DNA of 64,000 nt from Bifidobacterium asteroides DSM 20089 (lineage in GTDB: Bacteria > Actinomycetota > Actinomycetes > Actinomycetales > Bifidobacteriaceae), in assembly GCF_002715865.1 (NCBI RefSeq), contig NZ_CP017696.1, positions 1,302,001 through 1,366,000 on the forward strand. The letters run 5' to 3'. The notes beneath the pieces were generated by a model. The model saw only the letters and a list, made by a program, of their open reading frames with translations. It was not told the origin of the DNA and did no database searches. The position numbers and the translations under genes are program-made. Below are positions 8,655 through 17,639 of the stretch, piece after piece. Position 1 is the stretch's first letter. The number at the start of each line of letters is the position of its first letter.

Positions 8655-9902
8655 TTATTGCTCAATGAAGCGGGATTCGACACAGCTCTGGAAGCGAACA
8701 AGCGAGAGAATGACAGCGGCCAGCAGAGCGATGATCAGCATGCCCATGAAACTGCCGGTTACCGGGTCCAGTCCAGACGCTGATGAGAAAGCCTTGAAAG
8801 CCCAGGTGGATGCCGTAAAACCAAGGCTGGTGGTGGCCGAGAAAACCCCCATGACCAAGGGATAGCGTCTGTGCGGGGTCAGGTTGGACAGGAGGAAGGG
8901 GCAGGTGGCCATATTGATGGCACTGCCCGAACCGACCAAGAAGGCCGATAGGCAGACCAGCGGGAAGGAGCGGGTAGTCAGGAAGAGCAGGGCGCCCAAA
9001 GCCATCAAAAGGAAGGCGACCGGAATGGTCCATTGCCGGCAGACCCGCTTGATGCCGTTGATGCTAAGCCCGATCACGACCGAGGAACCCGTGTTGAACA
9101 TCAAGGCCACCCCGGCCGCAGTGGTGCCGCCCAAACCGTACTTGGCTATGTAGACTGCGAGCTTGTTGTACAGGACCGCGACCAGGAAAATGCTCAGAAA
9201 ACCGATGAGAATGCAAGCAATGGTAGCCCACCAGCATTGTCTGCCCTTCCGCAAGGGGGATGTTTGAGGCTCTGTGGCCTTTTCCGACTCCTCCTCGACG
9301 GCACCGACTCCGGGGGCCATGAAGATGACCAAAACCAGGGCAGGCAAGGCCAGGAAATAAAGCCAATAGTTGTGCAGCCACCCTCCCTTGGCCAGGACAC
9401 CGCCCAGGGCAAGGACCAGCATGGAAGAGCCATCCTGAACAGCCAGGACCAGCCCCATCAGCGCCGCCAACTGCTTCCCGCGGAAGAACCTGGCCGACAG
9501 GCTGGGGAGAACTGTAGTGGCGATGCCCACGCCGAATCCGACAACCAAGGCAAACAAGAGCAGCTGGCTTACACTGCTATGCACCAAAAGGGGCATCAAG
9601 CCGCCCAGGGCGACACACAGACAACTGATGCAGGCAGCGGTTCTGAAACTCATTCTGGTCAAGAGCTGACCGAATAAAAGGGCGGAAACTATGGCCGCCG
9701 AAGAACCAATGGAAACCACCGACTCAACGGTGGAAGGATCAGCGCGAGGAAAAGATGCCTGAATGGCCGCCACGGAAGGAGAGATGATGGAGTCAAACCG
9801 CGACATGATAGCCAAAGCCATGATTCCGACCAGAACCCCAAGGTTCCGTCTGGTCAATATCCCTGTGTCCTTGGACTTAGACTCGCACGGGTCCGGTTCC
9901 AC
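8655..9902 (-). CDS. MFS transporter (12-TM, cyanate-permease-like)
   Basis: This 415-residue protein has about 12 hydrophobic segments in two halves separated by a charged central loop (residues about 205-225, EEESEKATEPQTSPLRKGRQ). The MFS pattern is clear (RFFRGKQLAALMGLVLAVQD after TM4). The substrate cannot be read from the sequence. The gene converges with the glycosylase (49-bp gap) and is followed upstream by the SLC13-type permease on the same strand, 56 bp away. Confidence 0.8.
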   Translation of the reverse strand: MEPDPCESKSKDTGILTRRNLGVLVGIMALAIMSRFDSIISPSVAAIQASFPRADPSTVESVVSIGSSAAIVSALLFGQLLTRMSFRTAACISCLCVALGGLMPLLVHSSVSQLLLFALVVGFGVGIATTVLPSLSARFFRGKQLAALMGLVLAVQDGSSMLVLALGGVLAKGGWLHNYWLYFLALPALVLVIFMAPGVGAVEEESEKATEPQTSPLRKGRQCWWATIACILIGFLSIFLVAVLYNKLAVYIAKYGLGGTTAAGVALMFNTGSSVVIGLSINGIKRVCRQWTIPVAFLLMALGALLFLTTRSFPLVCLSAFLVGSGSAINMATCPFLLSNLTPHRRYPLVMGVFSATTSLGFTASTWAFKAFSSASGLDPVTGSFMGMLIIALLAAVILSLVRFQSCVESRFIEQ

Positions 9903-9958
9903 CGTTGCTGCCTCCCTCTCAATGTCAGCGGCACCATTCCTGGTTGATGGTGGGTAGT

Positions 9959-11146
9959 CTACTCCAGCAGCAGGGCCATGCCAACCAACACGACGAGGAA
10001 GAGCAGATTAAAAGCAGTATAGATTTTCAGGTACTCACCTTTCTTGCTCGGATACTGCTTGACTACAGCCTTGTAGGAGATCAGCGAGGCCATTGAAGCG
10101 ACCAAGGTTCCGAGCCCGCCCAGGTTGGTGCCCAGAATGATTGAGCGCCAGGCTGTCGAAAAACCTGAGACCAGGAGTGCTGTGGGCACATTGCTGATGA
10201 CCTGGCTGCACAGGACCGAGGTAATCAAAGGGTGGATATTGACCAGGCCGCTGACCAGGTTATAAAACTGGGGAATCCTCCTGGCATTGCCTATGAAAAT
10301 GAAGAAGGCCACGAAGGTCAGCAGCAGACCCCAGTCGACATGCAGAAAGACCCGCCTGTCGCAGATCAGAAAGGTCACAACCACCACCAGGACCATGGTC
10401 CACTGGGGAATCAGCTTGGCCACACCAAGCAGGCAGACAAGAAAAAGAAGAAGGTAGATGGCGATGCGCCATCCGCTGGACCGTTGCATCTCCTTGACCT
10501 GAGGCTGTATCCCCTCCTCCCTGGGCGCTAGTATGCTGTGACGAATCTCTTGTGCATCCATGCCCTCGAACCTGTCCAAATGCTGATTCCTGAAAGCGAA
10601 CCAGCAGCACACGAAGAGCATCAGGGCCGCCACCAGAGCGTAGGGCGCCATAAGGAGGAGAAACTCCCCAGTAGGCATCTCGGAGCGGGCCTTGAGGTAT
10701 AAGTTGTGAGCATTGCCAATCGGGGTCAGCATGCTGCCCACATTGGCGCCCAGGGTCATCAGGGTGACGATCAGCAGGGCATGGCTTTCCAGACCGGCCA
10801 TGATGAGCACAGCAACGGCGAAGGGCACGAAAGTAACCAGGGCTACATCGTTCGTGATGAACATACTGGAGAAGAAAGGCAGGGAAACCAGGACCAGGGC
10901 CAGGCCCCGCACCGAACGGACGCGACTCAGCAGGCCGGCACCAATGGCATGGAAGACCCCAATCCGCTGAAATCCGCAGACCACCATCATCAGGGAACCC
11001 AGCTGGGTAAGGGTATTGACGTGGATGTAGCCCAGATACTGTCGGTCGGGAGGAATGAGAATGCAGGATACGAGAGCGATGACTGCCGCGACGACCAGGA
11101 CGGTCTCGTTTTTCAGCAGTCCGATCACCCGATGTTGCATGGTCAC
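9959..11146 (-). CDS. SLC13/ArsB/NhaD-superfamily anion permease
   Basis: This is a 395-residue ion-transporter-superfamily protein with about 10-11 membrane segments. The motif FFSSMFITNDVALVTFVPFA (residues about 90-110) and LGANVGSMLTPIGNAHNLYL (about 152-171) are the twin re-entrant signatures of the citrate/arsenite/Na+:H+ group. It should move a small anion or dicarboxylate. No arsR or arsC gene is nearby, so arsenite export is not supported. The start is preceded by GGAGGTGACC. Confidence 0.8.
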   Translation of the reverse strand: MTMQHRVIGLLKNETVLVVAAVIALVSCILIPPDRQYLGYIHVNTLTQLGSLMMVVCGFQRIGVFHAIGAGLLSRVRSVRGLALVLVSLPFFSSMFITNDVALVTFVPFAVAVLIMAGLESHALLIVTLMTLGANVGSMLTPIGNAHNLYLKARSEMPTGEFLLLMAPYALVAALMLFVCCWFAFRNQHLDRFEGMDAQEIRHSILAPREEGIQPQVKEMQRSSGWRIAIYLLLFLVCLLGVAKLIPQWTMVLVVVVTFLICDRRVFLHVDWGLLLTFVAFFIFIGNARRIPQFYNLVSGLVNIHPLITSVLCSQVISNVPTALLVSGFSTAWRSIILGTNLGGLGTLVASMASLISYKAVVKQYPSKKGEYLKIYTAFNLLFLVVLVGMALLLE

Positions 11147-11334
11147 CTCCGGCGAACGAATTCCTCACTTAGTTTACGCGCCCGCCCATGGCTTACAGGG
11201 CCTCTGTTGACGCTATTTTCCGCTCCTGAACCCGGGGTCGGAACACTCGGCGCTACTGACGGCTAGTCTGTCTGGCCCCGACTTTTGACCCTTGTCGGAC
11301 AGTCACAGAGTCGGATGCCCATTAAACATGAATA

Positions 11335-11369
11335 GGGGTCCTGCGGATAGGTTGCATTCGCAGGACCCC
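11335..11369 (-). terminator. Hairpin terminator downstream of the DHA2-type MFS gene
   Basis: Perfect 11-bp arms GGGGTCCTGCG (11335-11345) and CGCAGGACCCC (11359-11369) lie 15 bp past the MFS stop codon. The T-tract on the minus strand is weak. The remaining sequence from 11147 to 11334 shows no convincing gene. Confidence 0.65.
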
Positions 11370-11384
11370 CGTCAGATGGCAATA

Positions 11385-12842
11385 TTACTTGTCATCCATT
11401 CGTTCCGGATCGGGAATCAGGCAGGACAGGACCAGGGCAATCAGCACCAGCACTCCGCCTCCGATCATGGCGGCAACATATCCAGCGCGGGCTCCCCCGG
11501 ACGCCGCCAGGCCGCTCATGAATGCGTAGAGGACCGCATAGCTCAGGCCTGAGCCTAGGTTAAAAGCTCCGGCGTTGAGTCCCGGCAGATACCCGGTGTT
11601 GTCCGCAGGAGACAGGACCACGCCCAGCCCGTTGAGCATGATGTTGGCCGTCCCCGCGTAGGAGACACCCAGGATCAGGGAGAGGAGCACCAGACTCCAG
11701 ATGCTGGGAACCAGACAGACGTAGATGCCGAAGACCAGTCCCAGCACGCTGACCAGCTGACCGACTCTCAGGACCTTGATGTAGCCAAAGCGCGAGGCCA
11801 GCATCCCGGCAACCGGACCAAAGACCAGACCGACCAAGGCATAGGGGGTCAGCGTCGCAAAGGAGACGATGCTGGCCTTCAAGCCGACACCTACCTCCCC
11901 ATCCTGGGCAAGGGCCGGAACGACACCGTTCATGATGGCGAAGACACCCACCATGGTGGTGAGAGTCGTCAGCAGAAGTCCCCAGGTGCGCCGCTGTCTG
12001 AGATAGGTGGTGGTGACCATGGGTGCCGACGTGGTGCTCTCGACTTTCCAGAAAATCATGAAGAAGACCGCAGCCACCAGGATCTCGACAACCACCAGTA
12101 GCCAGCGCGCCTGGGCAAGCTTCTCGACCTCATTGATAGCCAGGTATGCGGCCAGGAAGGCGATGCAGAGGAAGACCACACCGGCCCAGTCCATGCGGGG
12201 GCGATCGTCTGCATAGCTCTCGCGGGCGAAGAGGGCCACCAGGAGTACGGCGATCACAGCAATGGCCACCATGAACCAGAAGACCGAGCGGAAGCCGAAG
12301 GTGCCGGCCAGCCACCCGCCTAGGATGGCATCCACGCCGCCGATGCCGCCGTTGACCGCCGTCAAAACGGCCATGAGCCTGGCGTATCGGGCCTCATCGG
12401 TCACCTCGGCATGCAGCATGATCAGGGTCATGGGCACGACCGGACCAGCCACCCCCTGAATGACGCGACCAATCATGAGCACCGTCACATTGGGAGCCAG
12501 GGCGGAAACCACACATCCCAGGGCCGTCAGGCTCAACATGCCCAACAGCACCTTCTTGCGGCCGGCCAGATCGCCCAGCCGAGGCAGGAATAGGGAGAAG
12601 ACCGCACAGGAGGTGAAGAACACCGTTTGTGTCAGACCGATGCTGGAGCTGCTGGCATTGAGCTCGGTCCCCATGGTCGTCAGAGCCGGCGAGAGCATGG
12701 ATGCGTTGAGCTGGAAGGCGAAGACGGCGGCCATAAGGGCTGTCATCAGAGCCACGATTGAAGAGCCTGAGCCGCCAGCGGTTGTGTTGGTAGACTTGTC
12801 AGTCTTGGGTGCGGCTGTGTTCGAAGTCTTCATTGATCTCAT
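11385..12842 (-). CDS. MFS transporter, DHA2/EmrB-like
   Basis: This 485-residue protein has about 14 hydrophobic segments, the size and layout of DHA2 drug:H+ antiporters. The loop after TM2 carries LGDLAGRKKVLLGM (MFS motif A). A Thr/Lys-rich cytoplasmic tail of about 28 residues precedes TM1. Its ATG overlaps the stop of the nucleoside hydrolase gene by 4 bp (ATGA), so the two are translationally coupled; an internal Met4 is an alternative start. Coupling to a nucleoside hydrolase suggests nucleoside or base transport, or an analogue exporter, but the family alone would predict efflux. Confidence 0.8.
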   Translation of the reverse strand: MRSMKTSNTAAPKTDKSTNTTAGGSGSSIVALMTALMAAVFAFQLNASMLSPALTTMGTELNASSSSIGLTQTVFFTSCAVFSLFLPRLGDLAGRKKVLLGMLSLTALGCVVSALAPNVTVLMIGRVIQGVAGPVVPMTLIMLHAEVTDEARYARLMAVLTAVNGGIGGVDAILGGWLAGTFGFRSVFWFMVAIAVIAVLLVALFARESYADDRPRMDWAGVVFLCIAFLAAYLAINEVEKLAQARWLLVVVEILVAAVFFMIFWKVESTTSAPMVTTTYLRQRRTWGLLLTTLTTMVGVFAIMNGVVPALAQDGEVGVGLKASIVSFATLTPYALVGLVFGPVAGMLASRFGYIKVLRVGQLVSVLGLVFGIYVCLVPSIWSLVLLSLILGVSYAGTANIMLNGLGVVLSPADNTGYLPGLNAGAFNLGSGLSYAVLYAFMSGLAASGGARAGYVAAMIGGGVLVLIALVLSCLIPDPERMDDK

Positions 12843-13783
12843 CCAATCGCGGTGATGGCCTTGACCACCAGGTCCCAGAATCCCTGGAAGTCCAGTTTGA
12901 CGGCCACCTGGGTGTGGCAGTCCTCGGCAGAGGGCTCAGGGCCGCGCAGATCGGCCACGGTCATCCCGCAGGTCAGATCCCCGCGCAGTTCCACATCCAC
13001 CGGGCAACGACGGGTGCTCACAATGGAGGGGTCAATCAGATAGGCCACAGTGCAGGGATCATGCACGGGCGGGTCCACGAAGTCCTGGTTGTCCTGGTAG
13101 GACTTGCGGAAGAAGTCCATCAGCCCGCTGACGAAGTGGGCCAGATCGGTGCCGATGCCCTCGATGCGCTGCTGAACCTCTGGTGTGCACAGGGCCTGAT
13201 GAGTCAGGTCCAGCCCCACCATGGTGACCGGCCAAGACTCATTGAAGACGATATGAGCAGCCTCGGGATCCACCTTGATGTTGAATTCAGCGACAGCACT
13301 CCAATTGCCTACATGGTAGCCACCACCCATGAGCACAACCTCACGGACGCGGTCGACAATGCGGGGTTCCTTACGAACGGCCATGGCGATGTTGGTCAGG
13401 GGTCCGGTGGGGACCAGGGTCACTGTGCCCGGCTCCTCGCGCATGATGGTCTCGATGATCCAATCGACGGCGTGGCCGGGATCCAGGGGCCGGGTAGGTT
13501 CAGGCAGCTCGACACCGTCCAGGCCGGTCTGGCCATGAATTGAAGCAGCTACCTCCTGAGGACGCACCAACGGCCTATCGCATCCGGCATGGACCGGCAC
13601 CTGGCGCGCATGTGCCTTTTCCAGCACAGCCCTCGCATTATAGGTAACCTTGTCCAGACTCTGGTTGCCGCCAACCGTAGTCACTCCGATCAGGTCGATC
13701 CGCGGATCGCCTACTGCCAGAAGGATAGCCACCGCATCGTCATGACCTGGATCGCAGTCCAGGATGATCTTGCGCGTCGTCAT
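12839..13783 (-). CDS. Inosine/uridine-preferring nucleoside hydrolase
   Basis: From the ATG at 13783 (SD-like AAAGGTG upstream) the protein is 314 residues. The hallmark DCDPGHDDAVAILLA near the N-terminus supplies the Ca2+-binding Asp cluster. VGGNQSLDKVTYNARAVLE and LVPTGPLTNIAMA are the other conserved blocks. It hydrolyses ribonucleosides to base plus ribose in purine and pyrimidine salvage. An upstream in-frame ATG at 13861 would translate straight through the 35-bp palindrome and was rejected. The downstream MFS gene overlaps it by 4 bp. Confidence 0.9.
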   Translation of the reverse strand: MTTRKIILDCDPGHDDAVAILLAVGDPRIDLIGVTTVGGNQSLDKVTYNARAVLEKAHARQVPVHAGCDRPLVRPQEVAASIHGQTGLDGVELPEPTRPLDPGHAVDWIIETIMREEPGTVTLVPTGPLTNIAMAVRKEPRIVDRVREVVLMGGGYHVGNWSAVAEFNIKVDPEAAHIVFNESWPVTMVGLDLTHQALCTPEVQQRIEGIGTDLAHFVSGLMDFFRKSYQDNQDFVDPPVHDPCTVAYLIDPSIVSTRRCPVDVELRGDLTCGMTVADLRGPEPSAEDCHTQVAVKLDFQGFWDLVVKAITAIG

Positions 13784-13809
13784 ATACTCGCCTACACCTT
13801 TCTCATGAA

Positions 13810-13844
13810 CATGTCCTGGGCCATGGACCATGGCCCAGGACATG
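13810..13844. repeat. 35-bp perfect palindrome (17-bp arms, 1-nt centre)
   Basis: CATGTCCTGGGCCATGG is followed by one A and then its exact reverse complement. It lies 27 bp upstream of the nucleoside hydrolase start and 44 bp past the stop of the GIY-YIG/DUF2075 gene. It could be a terminator stem for the latter or a long operator for the former. No T-tract follows on the minus strand. Confidence 0.7.
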
Positions 13845-13888
13845 ATACCGCCGATTGGCATTCAATCGATGTAGGCGCGTTAGGCCGG

Positions 13889-16042
13889 TCAGTCCCGAAC
13901 TTGGGCGAACCCACCCACAGCCCAGGCCAGTCGACTCCGAAGCTCAGGGTCCACCGCAAATAGCCCCAATCCGTGTACCCCTCGTTTGAGCAGCACATTA
14001 AACTCGTGCCGAAGATTGTCTACGGGATCCATCTCCGGCTCAGACCGCTGGTTGGTCGCCAATGTGTTGCAACTGAGCTTCGGTTCGAATTCGATCTTCC
14101 CATTCCTGTAGGTGACCGAGGGCCCGATGATGACTCCCGCGTAGTTGAGGTCAAAACCTTGGATGGTGAAGATGGAGCCCACTTCATCAATGGTGAAAGG
14201 CAGCTCGGCCCAGGCGATCCGGTGATTTGCAGCAGAGTTTCCCTGGGCTTCATATAGTTCGTAATTCCAGGGCATGGCAAATTCACCTTCGCCGTCCTGA
14301 CCCTCTTCGGCCCACACCCACTGGCCTGAATCCTCTTGGTGCAGTACAACCTGCCAATGTCGGGAGGGATCATGTGAATCCGGATGATTCTTGCTGCTGT
14401 AAGGCCAGTCATAGGTGGCCAGGAGTCGGCAAAGGCCCAAGGACCCCTTGCTTTTTTGCTCCTGGTCCTTTTGCCGAATGAACTTCCTTAAATACTTAGG
14501 TGAGTCAAAAACTCTTATCTCATATGGATGCTCCCAGGGATCCGGATGCAGTGGGCCGATGACGCCATCCTTGGCTGTCATCCGATCCAGCCAGGCGCAT
14601 GTCGCAGGATCAGCCTGAATGCGCATCTGTTGATCCAAACGAACATGACTGACCTGGAAAGTATCCTCGCGTACATGCTGACCGTCCCGCGACTTTTCGC
14701 GGATGAGCATGGATTGCGAGAAAGTCTTGTCATGTTCAGAACCCGTCAATCCCAGGAGCCGACTTTCCTGGGCATCCACGAACTGGGATCCACGCAGGAC
14801 CTGTTCCGGGTCGAAAACCACGATCGCCACTTTTGCCCGCCGTAATATGTCATAGAGCTGATTGCTTCCGGAGTAGCTCTGCGACCCTTGTGTCAGAAGC
14901 AGATGCGCCTCGTCAATCAGCACAACATCCGCCTGAGCGTCGACGCTATTCATGGGATCCGCTGCCCTGCCTGTGGACCGGCCATTTCGATTGGTCTGCT
15001 TGCTGAAACGATTGATGAACTGGACAGCGCCAACCACGCACTGTCCGCGTTTCTTTTGCAATCCCAGCTTCAGAGCCATCTGGTTGTATACATTAGCCTG
15101 CTCGGTCTGGTTGACAATGATGTAGGAACGCTGCCTGGCCTTCGCCGAACGGTTATCGTCCTTGCCGTTCAAGTTTCCATAGATGCCGTACCTGGCACAT
15201 ATCTGATAGAAGAGATGGCTGAGCAAAACGGTCTTGCCAGTCCCCGACATGCCCTGAACGACAATGACCTGGGTATGGGCTTTATCCTTGATCCGAACCG
15301 GGCCTATCGATTCCGTCATCGAGTGGAAACCCTCGCCTGGGTTTTGAATAATGACCGACTCCAGCACATGCAGAACAGTTTCTTCGGCTCGCCGTTGTTC
15401 GTCGGTGAGTTTGCGGAAGGGCGAGGCCTTGAACAGGGCGGAGTCCAGAATCGCCTTCTCTTCCGGGAACAGATCGGGCTCCATTTCGTGCAGGGTCTGC
15501 CAAGCCATGGAAAAGATGCCGTCGAATTCATCACTGGTGTAATACATGTCCTGAGCATTGGTTCGACGGTTCATAACCAGCTTGACTGCATCGACGCTCT
15601 GCATATACCCCATCAACCGATTTTCCATATCCAGGGTCAGGGACTTGTTGAAGTGGCGATCACCGATGATGTACTGGCAGACCCTGTCTCGGTGATTGCG
15701 CATGAATCGCACCAGGCGTTCCCAATCCGTGCGGGTTCGTGGATCCAGCTCGATGTGCTGCCTGGTCCGAGAACGAATGTCATTGGTTTCCCCGACGTAA
15801 ACCACGTAAGGTGGTCCACCGCCATGCTTTTTGCTGCTGTCCCTTTCGTCAGCAGAGACAATATATACAGTGGGATAGCGTAGAAACAGCTCCTCAAGCA
15901 GCCTCTGCTCCAAATGACTGCCCTGACTGCCAACAACTTTCGCCTGCTTGTACTCTGCAATGGCCTTGGAAAAATCCTCATCTCTGAAGTTGCCATAGGG
16001 CAGCGTCATCACCACAGGCTGCGGCGCGCTTGATGAATCCAT
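13889..16042 (-). CDS. GIY-YIG nuclease fused to DUF2075 (Schlafen-type helicase-like) ATPase
   Basis: This is a 717-residue protein counted from the ATG at 16042; the longer frame to 16120 would overlap the divergent MazG-like gene. Residues 79-92 read YVVYVGETNDIRSR, with R92, H96 and E140 in positions expected for a GIY-YIG nuclease. Residues about 255-700 form a P-loop domain: Walker A GMSGTGKT (264-271), Walker B VVLIDEAHLLL (about 373-383), a DPEQVL sensor-like motif, QQMRIQ, and a late GSIFTIQGFDLNYAGVIIGP resembling SF1 motif V. Such DUF2075 proteins are poorly characterised. A nucleic-acid processing and possible antiviral role is inferred from architecture and from the adjacent MazG-like gene. 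Confidence 0.85.
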   Translation of the reverse strand: MDSSSAPQPVVMTLPYGNFRDEDFSKAIAEYKQAKVVGSQGSHLEQRLLEELFLRYPTVYIVSADERDSSKKHGGGPPYVVYVGETNDIRSRTRQHIELDPRTRTDWERLVRFMRNHRDRVCQYIIGDRHFNKSLTLDMENRLMGYMQSVDAVKLVMNRRTNAQDMYYTSDEFDGIFSMAWQTLHEMEPDLFPEEKAILDSALFKASPFRKLTDEQRRAEETVLHVLESVIIQNPGEGFHSMTESIGPVRIKDKAHTQVIVVQGMSGTGKTVLLSHLFYQICARYGIYGNLNGKDDNRSAKARQRSYIIVNQTEQANVYNQMALKLGLQKKRGQCVVGAVQFINRFSKQTNRNGRSTGRAADPMNSVDAQADVVLIDEAHLLLTQGSQSYSGSNQLYDILRRAKVAIVVFDPEQVLRGSQFVDAQESRLLGLTGSEHDKTFSQSMLIREKSRDGQHVREDTFQVSHVRLDQQMRIQADPATCAWLDRMTAKDGVIGPLHPDPWEHPYEIRVFDSPKYLRKFIRQKDQEQKSKGSLGLCRLLATYDWPYSSKNHPDSHDPSRHWQVVLHQEDSGQWVWAEEGQDGEGEFAMPWNYELYEAQGNSAANHRIAWAELPFTIDEVGSIFTIQGFDLNYAGVIIGPSVTYRNGKIEFEPKLSCNTLATNQRSEPEMDPVDNLRHEFNVLLKRGVHGLGLFAVDPELRSRLAWAVGGFAQVRD

Positions 16043-16109
16043 GTTTTTCACTATGCCACGAACCCATACCAATCTGATGCAAGGAGGGCCGGCTGATAGG
16101 CTCGAAATC

Positions 16110-16442
16110 ATGATCAGCAAGGAAACGGTAACAGCGGTGATGGATTTTGTGCACGAGCGCGACTGGGATCAATTCCACACGCCCGCCAACCTGGCCAAAT
16201 CAATCTGCATCGAAGCGGCCGAACTCCTGGAATGCTATCAGTGGGGAGACGATCCCAGGGACGGAGACGAAGGCCATGTAACCGACGAACTGGCTGACGT
16301 GCTCACTTATTGCATCCAGCTGGCGGATCGGCTGGATCTGGACATGGATCGAATCATCATGGACAAACTGCAAAGGACGGCCGACAGGTACCCGGTGGCT
16401 ACTTCGCGCGGCTCCAGCCGAAAATACCGGCCGCTACAGTAG
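16110..16442 (+). CDS. MazG-like nucleotide pyrophosphohydrolase
   Basis: This 110-residue all-alpha NTP pyrophosphohydrolase of the MazG-like group has the metal-binding pattern E35-x2-E38 (EAAELLE) and E60-x2-D63 (DELADVLTYC). TPANLAKSI is the usual lead-in. Family members cleave (d)NTPs to NMP and PPi and clean or drain nucleotide pools. The start at 16110 fits family length, although the AAGGAGGG at 16081-16088 is about 22 nt away; ATG 16140 is an alternative. The gene is divergent from the GIY-YIG/DUF2075 gene across 67 bp and converges with a HAD hydrolase 10 bp downstream. Confidence 0.85.
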   Translation: MISKETVTAVMDFVHERDWDQFHTPANLAKSICIEAAELLECYQWGDDPRDGDEGHVTDELADVLTYCIQLADRLDLDMDRIIMDKLQRTADRYPVATSRGSSRKYRPLQ

Positions 16443-16452
16443 TCCTAACGAT

Positions 16453-17226
16453 TCAGCAAGTCTGCGCAGCAGGCGACCCCAATCGTCCAAGTCGCCTGGC
16501 AACCAGTGCAGAAAAATAATCCAAGTTGACTCCAACATAGCTATTTATGGAAGCGAACTGAGGGCCTGATGAGGTGTCGACCGGGTTGGTGCCGGTATAG
16601 GCAACTGTGGTGGCTCCCGAGGCTACAGCCGAAGTGATGCCGGTCAAAGTATCCTCGAAAGCCAAACAGGATGCCATCAAATCAGGGCTGTTGATGCCCA
16701 CCAGACTGGCCGCATGCAGATATGGGGCGGGATCGGGTTTCTGCGCCAGCCCATCGTCCCCGCAAACATAGTCGGCAAAAGCCCCCTCGGGTGCCTTGGC
16801 GACCACTGCCTGAGCCATGCGGCGTGGCGAAGTAGTGACCAGAATCGAGGGAATGCCAGCCCCAACAAGGTCTGCCAGGATGTCACGGACCCCTTCAATC
16901 CAGGGCATGTGATGCTCCTCCATGGCAATCACTCCATCGATCAACAGGTCAGGAATCTGATTCTCAGGAACGTTAAGACCCCGCTCACGCATCACCTTTG
17001 CCACTCTGGTCAAAGGTTTGCCGGAGACCTGCCAACCCATGTCGGCATTCCAGTCTCCTCCATGCTCGCGCGCTAAATCGACCTCCGCCTGATGCCAGTA
17101 GGGCTCTGAGTCGATCAGGGTTCCGTCCATGTCCCAGAAGACTGCAAGCGGTTGGCGACCCACGGCAGACCGGACTTTGTCAGTCGACCCGGCACGACTT
17201 TCTTTCTTTTGATGCTCCATGTTCAT
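16453..17226 (-). CDS. HAD-superfamily phosphatase (beta-phosphoglucomutase-like)
   Basis: This 257-residue HAD hydrolase of subclass I has motif I VFWDMDGTLIDSEPYW with nucleophile D32 and acid/base D34. Motif II is ILVTTSPRR, with motif III around the KPDP segment (AQKPDPAPYLHAA) and motif IV CLAFEDTLTGI. The substrate is probably a small phosphorylated metabolite. The N-terminal 25 residues are charged and non-conserved, so translation may begin later. The gene lies 48 bp downstream of the XRE regulator on the same strand and could share its transcript. Confidence 0.85.
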   Translation of the reverse strand: MNMEHQKKESRAGSTDKVRSAVGRQPLAVFWDMDGTLIDSEPYWHQAEVDLAREHGGDWNADMGWQVSGKPLTRVAKVMRERGLNVPENQIPDLLIDGVIAMEEHHMPWIEGVRDILADLVGAGIPSILVTTSPRRMAQAVVAKAPEGAFADYVCGDDGLAQKPDPAPYLHAASLVGINSPDLMASCLAFEDTLTGITSAVASGATTVAYTGTNPVDTSSGPQFASINSYVGVNLDYFSALVARRLGRLGSPAAQTC

Positions 17227-17274
17227 GCATTCACCCTATCGGCAGGGCTTGTCTTGAAAATGGCGTCACCCACA

Positions 17275-17553
17275 CTACTTTGCGTGAAGGTCCGGCCAGG
17301 GCGCAGGCAGCAACTCATCCAGGCCCACATCGAGCACTTGAGCAACTGCCATTACGTTGATCAAACTGGGATTGGCCGGACTCCCGGGTCGTGACTGCCC
17401 ATGCTCCAACTGTTGATATGCGAATCGGGAAAGATTCGCATTATAGGCGACGAACTCTTGGCTGTAATGCAAAGCCGTCCTTCGGCGTTGTATGTTCATG
17501 CCTAATACCAGGGCGTACTCCGCCCATCCGTTCGGTACTTGAGAATGTGCCAC
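17275..17553 (-). CDS. XRE-family helix-turn-helix regulator
   Basis: This 92-residue protein is essentially one HTH_3 domain. Helices run from MNIQRRRTALHYSQEFVAYN through SRFAYQQLEHGQSR to INVMAVAQVLDVGLDELLP. No sensor domain is visible. It is the first gene of a minus-strand pair with the HAD hydrolase. A 9-bp inverted repeat lies 33 bp upstream of the start and is a candidate auto-operator. Small XRE proteins like this often control accessory modules; the target here is unknown. Confidence 0.8.
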   Translation of the reverse strand: MAHSQVPNGWAEYALVLGMNIQRRRTALHYSQEFVAYNANLSRFAYQQLEHGQSRPGSPANPSLINVMAVAQVLDVGLDELLPAPWPDLHAK

Positions 17554-17585
17554 AGTGCCAAGGTAAATACAAGAAACAAGTTGTC

Positions 17586-17619
17586 ATGCCTTACCAGTAA
17601 TACTATATCCGTAAGGCAT
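17586..17619. promoter_or_regulatory. Inverted repeat upstream of the XRE regulator
   Basis: ATGCCTTAC (17586-17594) and GTAAGGCAT (17611-17619) are perfect 9-bp arms with a 16-bp AT-rich centre, 33-66 bp before the XRE start. It is a plausible operator; a transcribed hairpin is the alternative. Confidence 0.45.
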
Positions 17620-17639
17620 TACAAGTTCACAAGCGAGGA

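Noticed and set aside
13784-13861. Longer start of the nucleoside hydrolase
   Set aside because: It would translate the 35-bp palindrome; the conserved DCDPGHDD motif and SD support the start at 13783.
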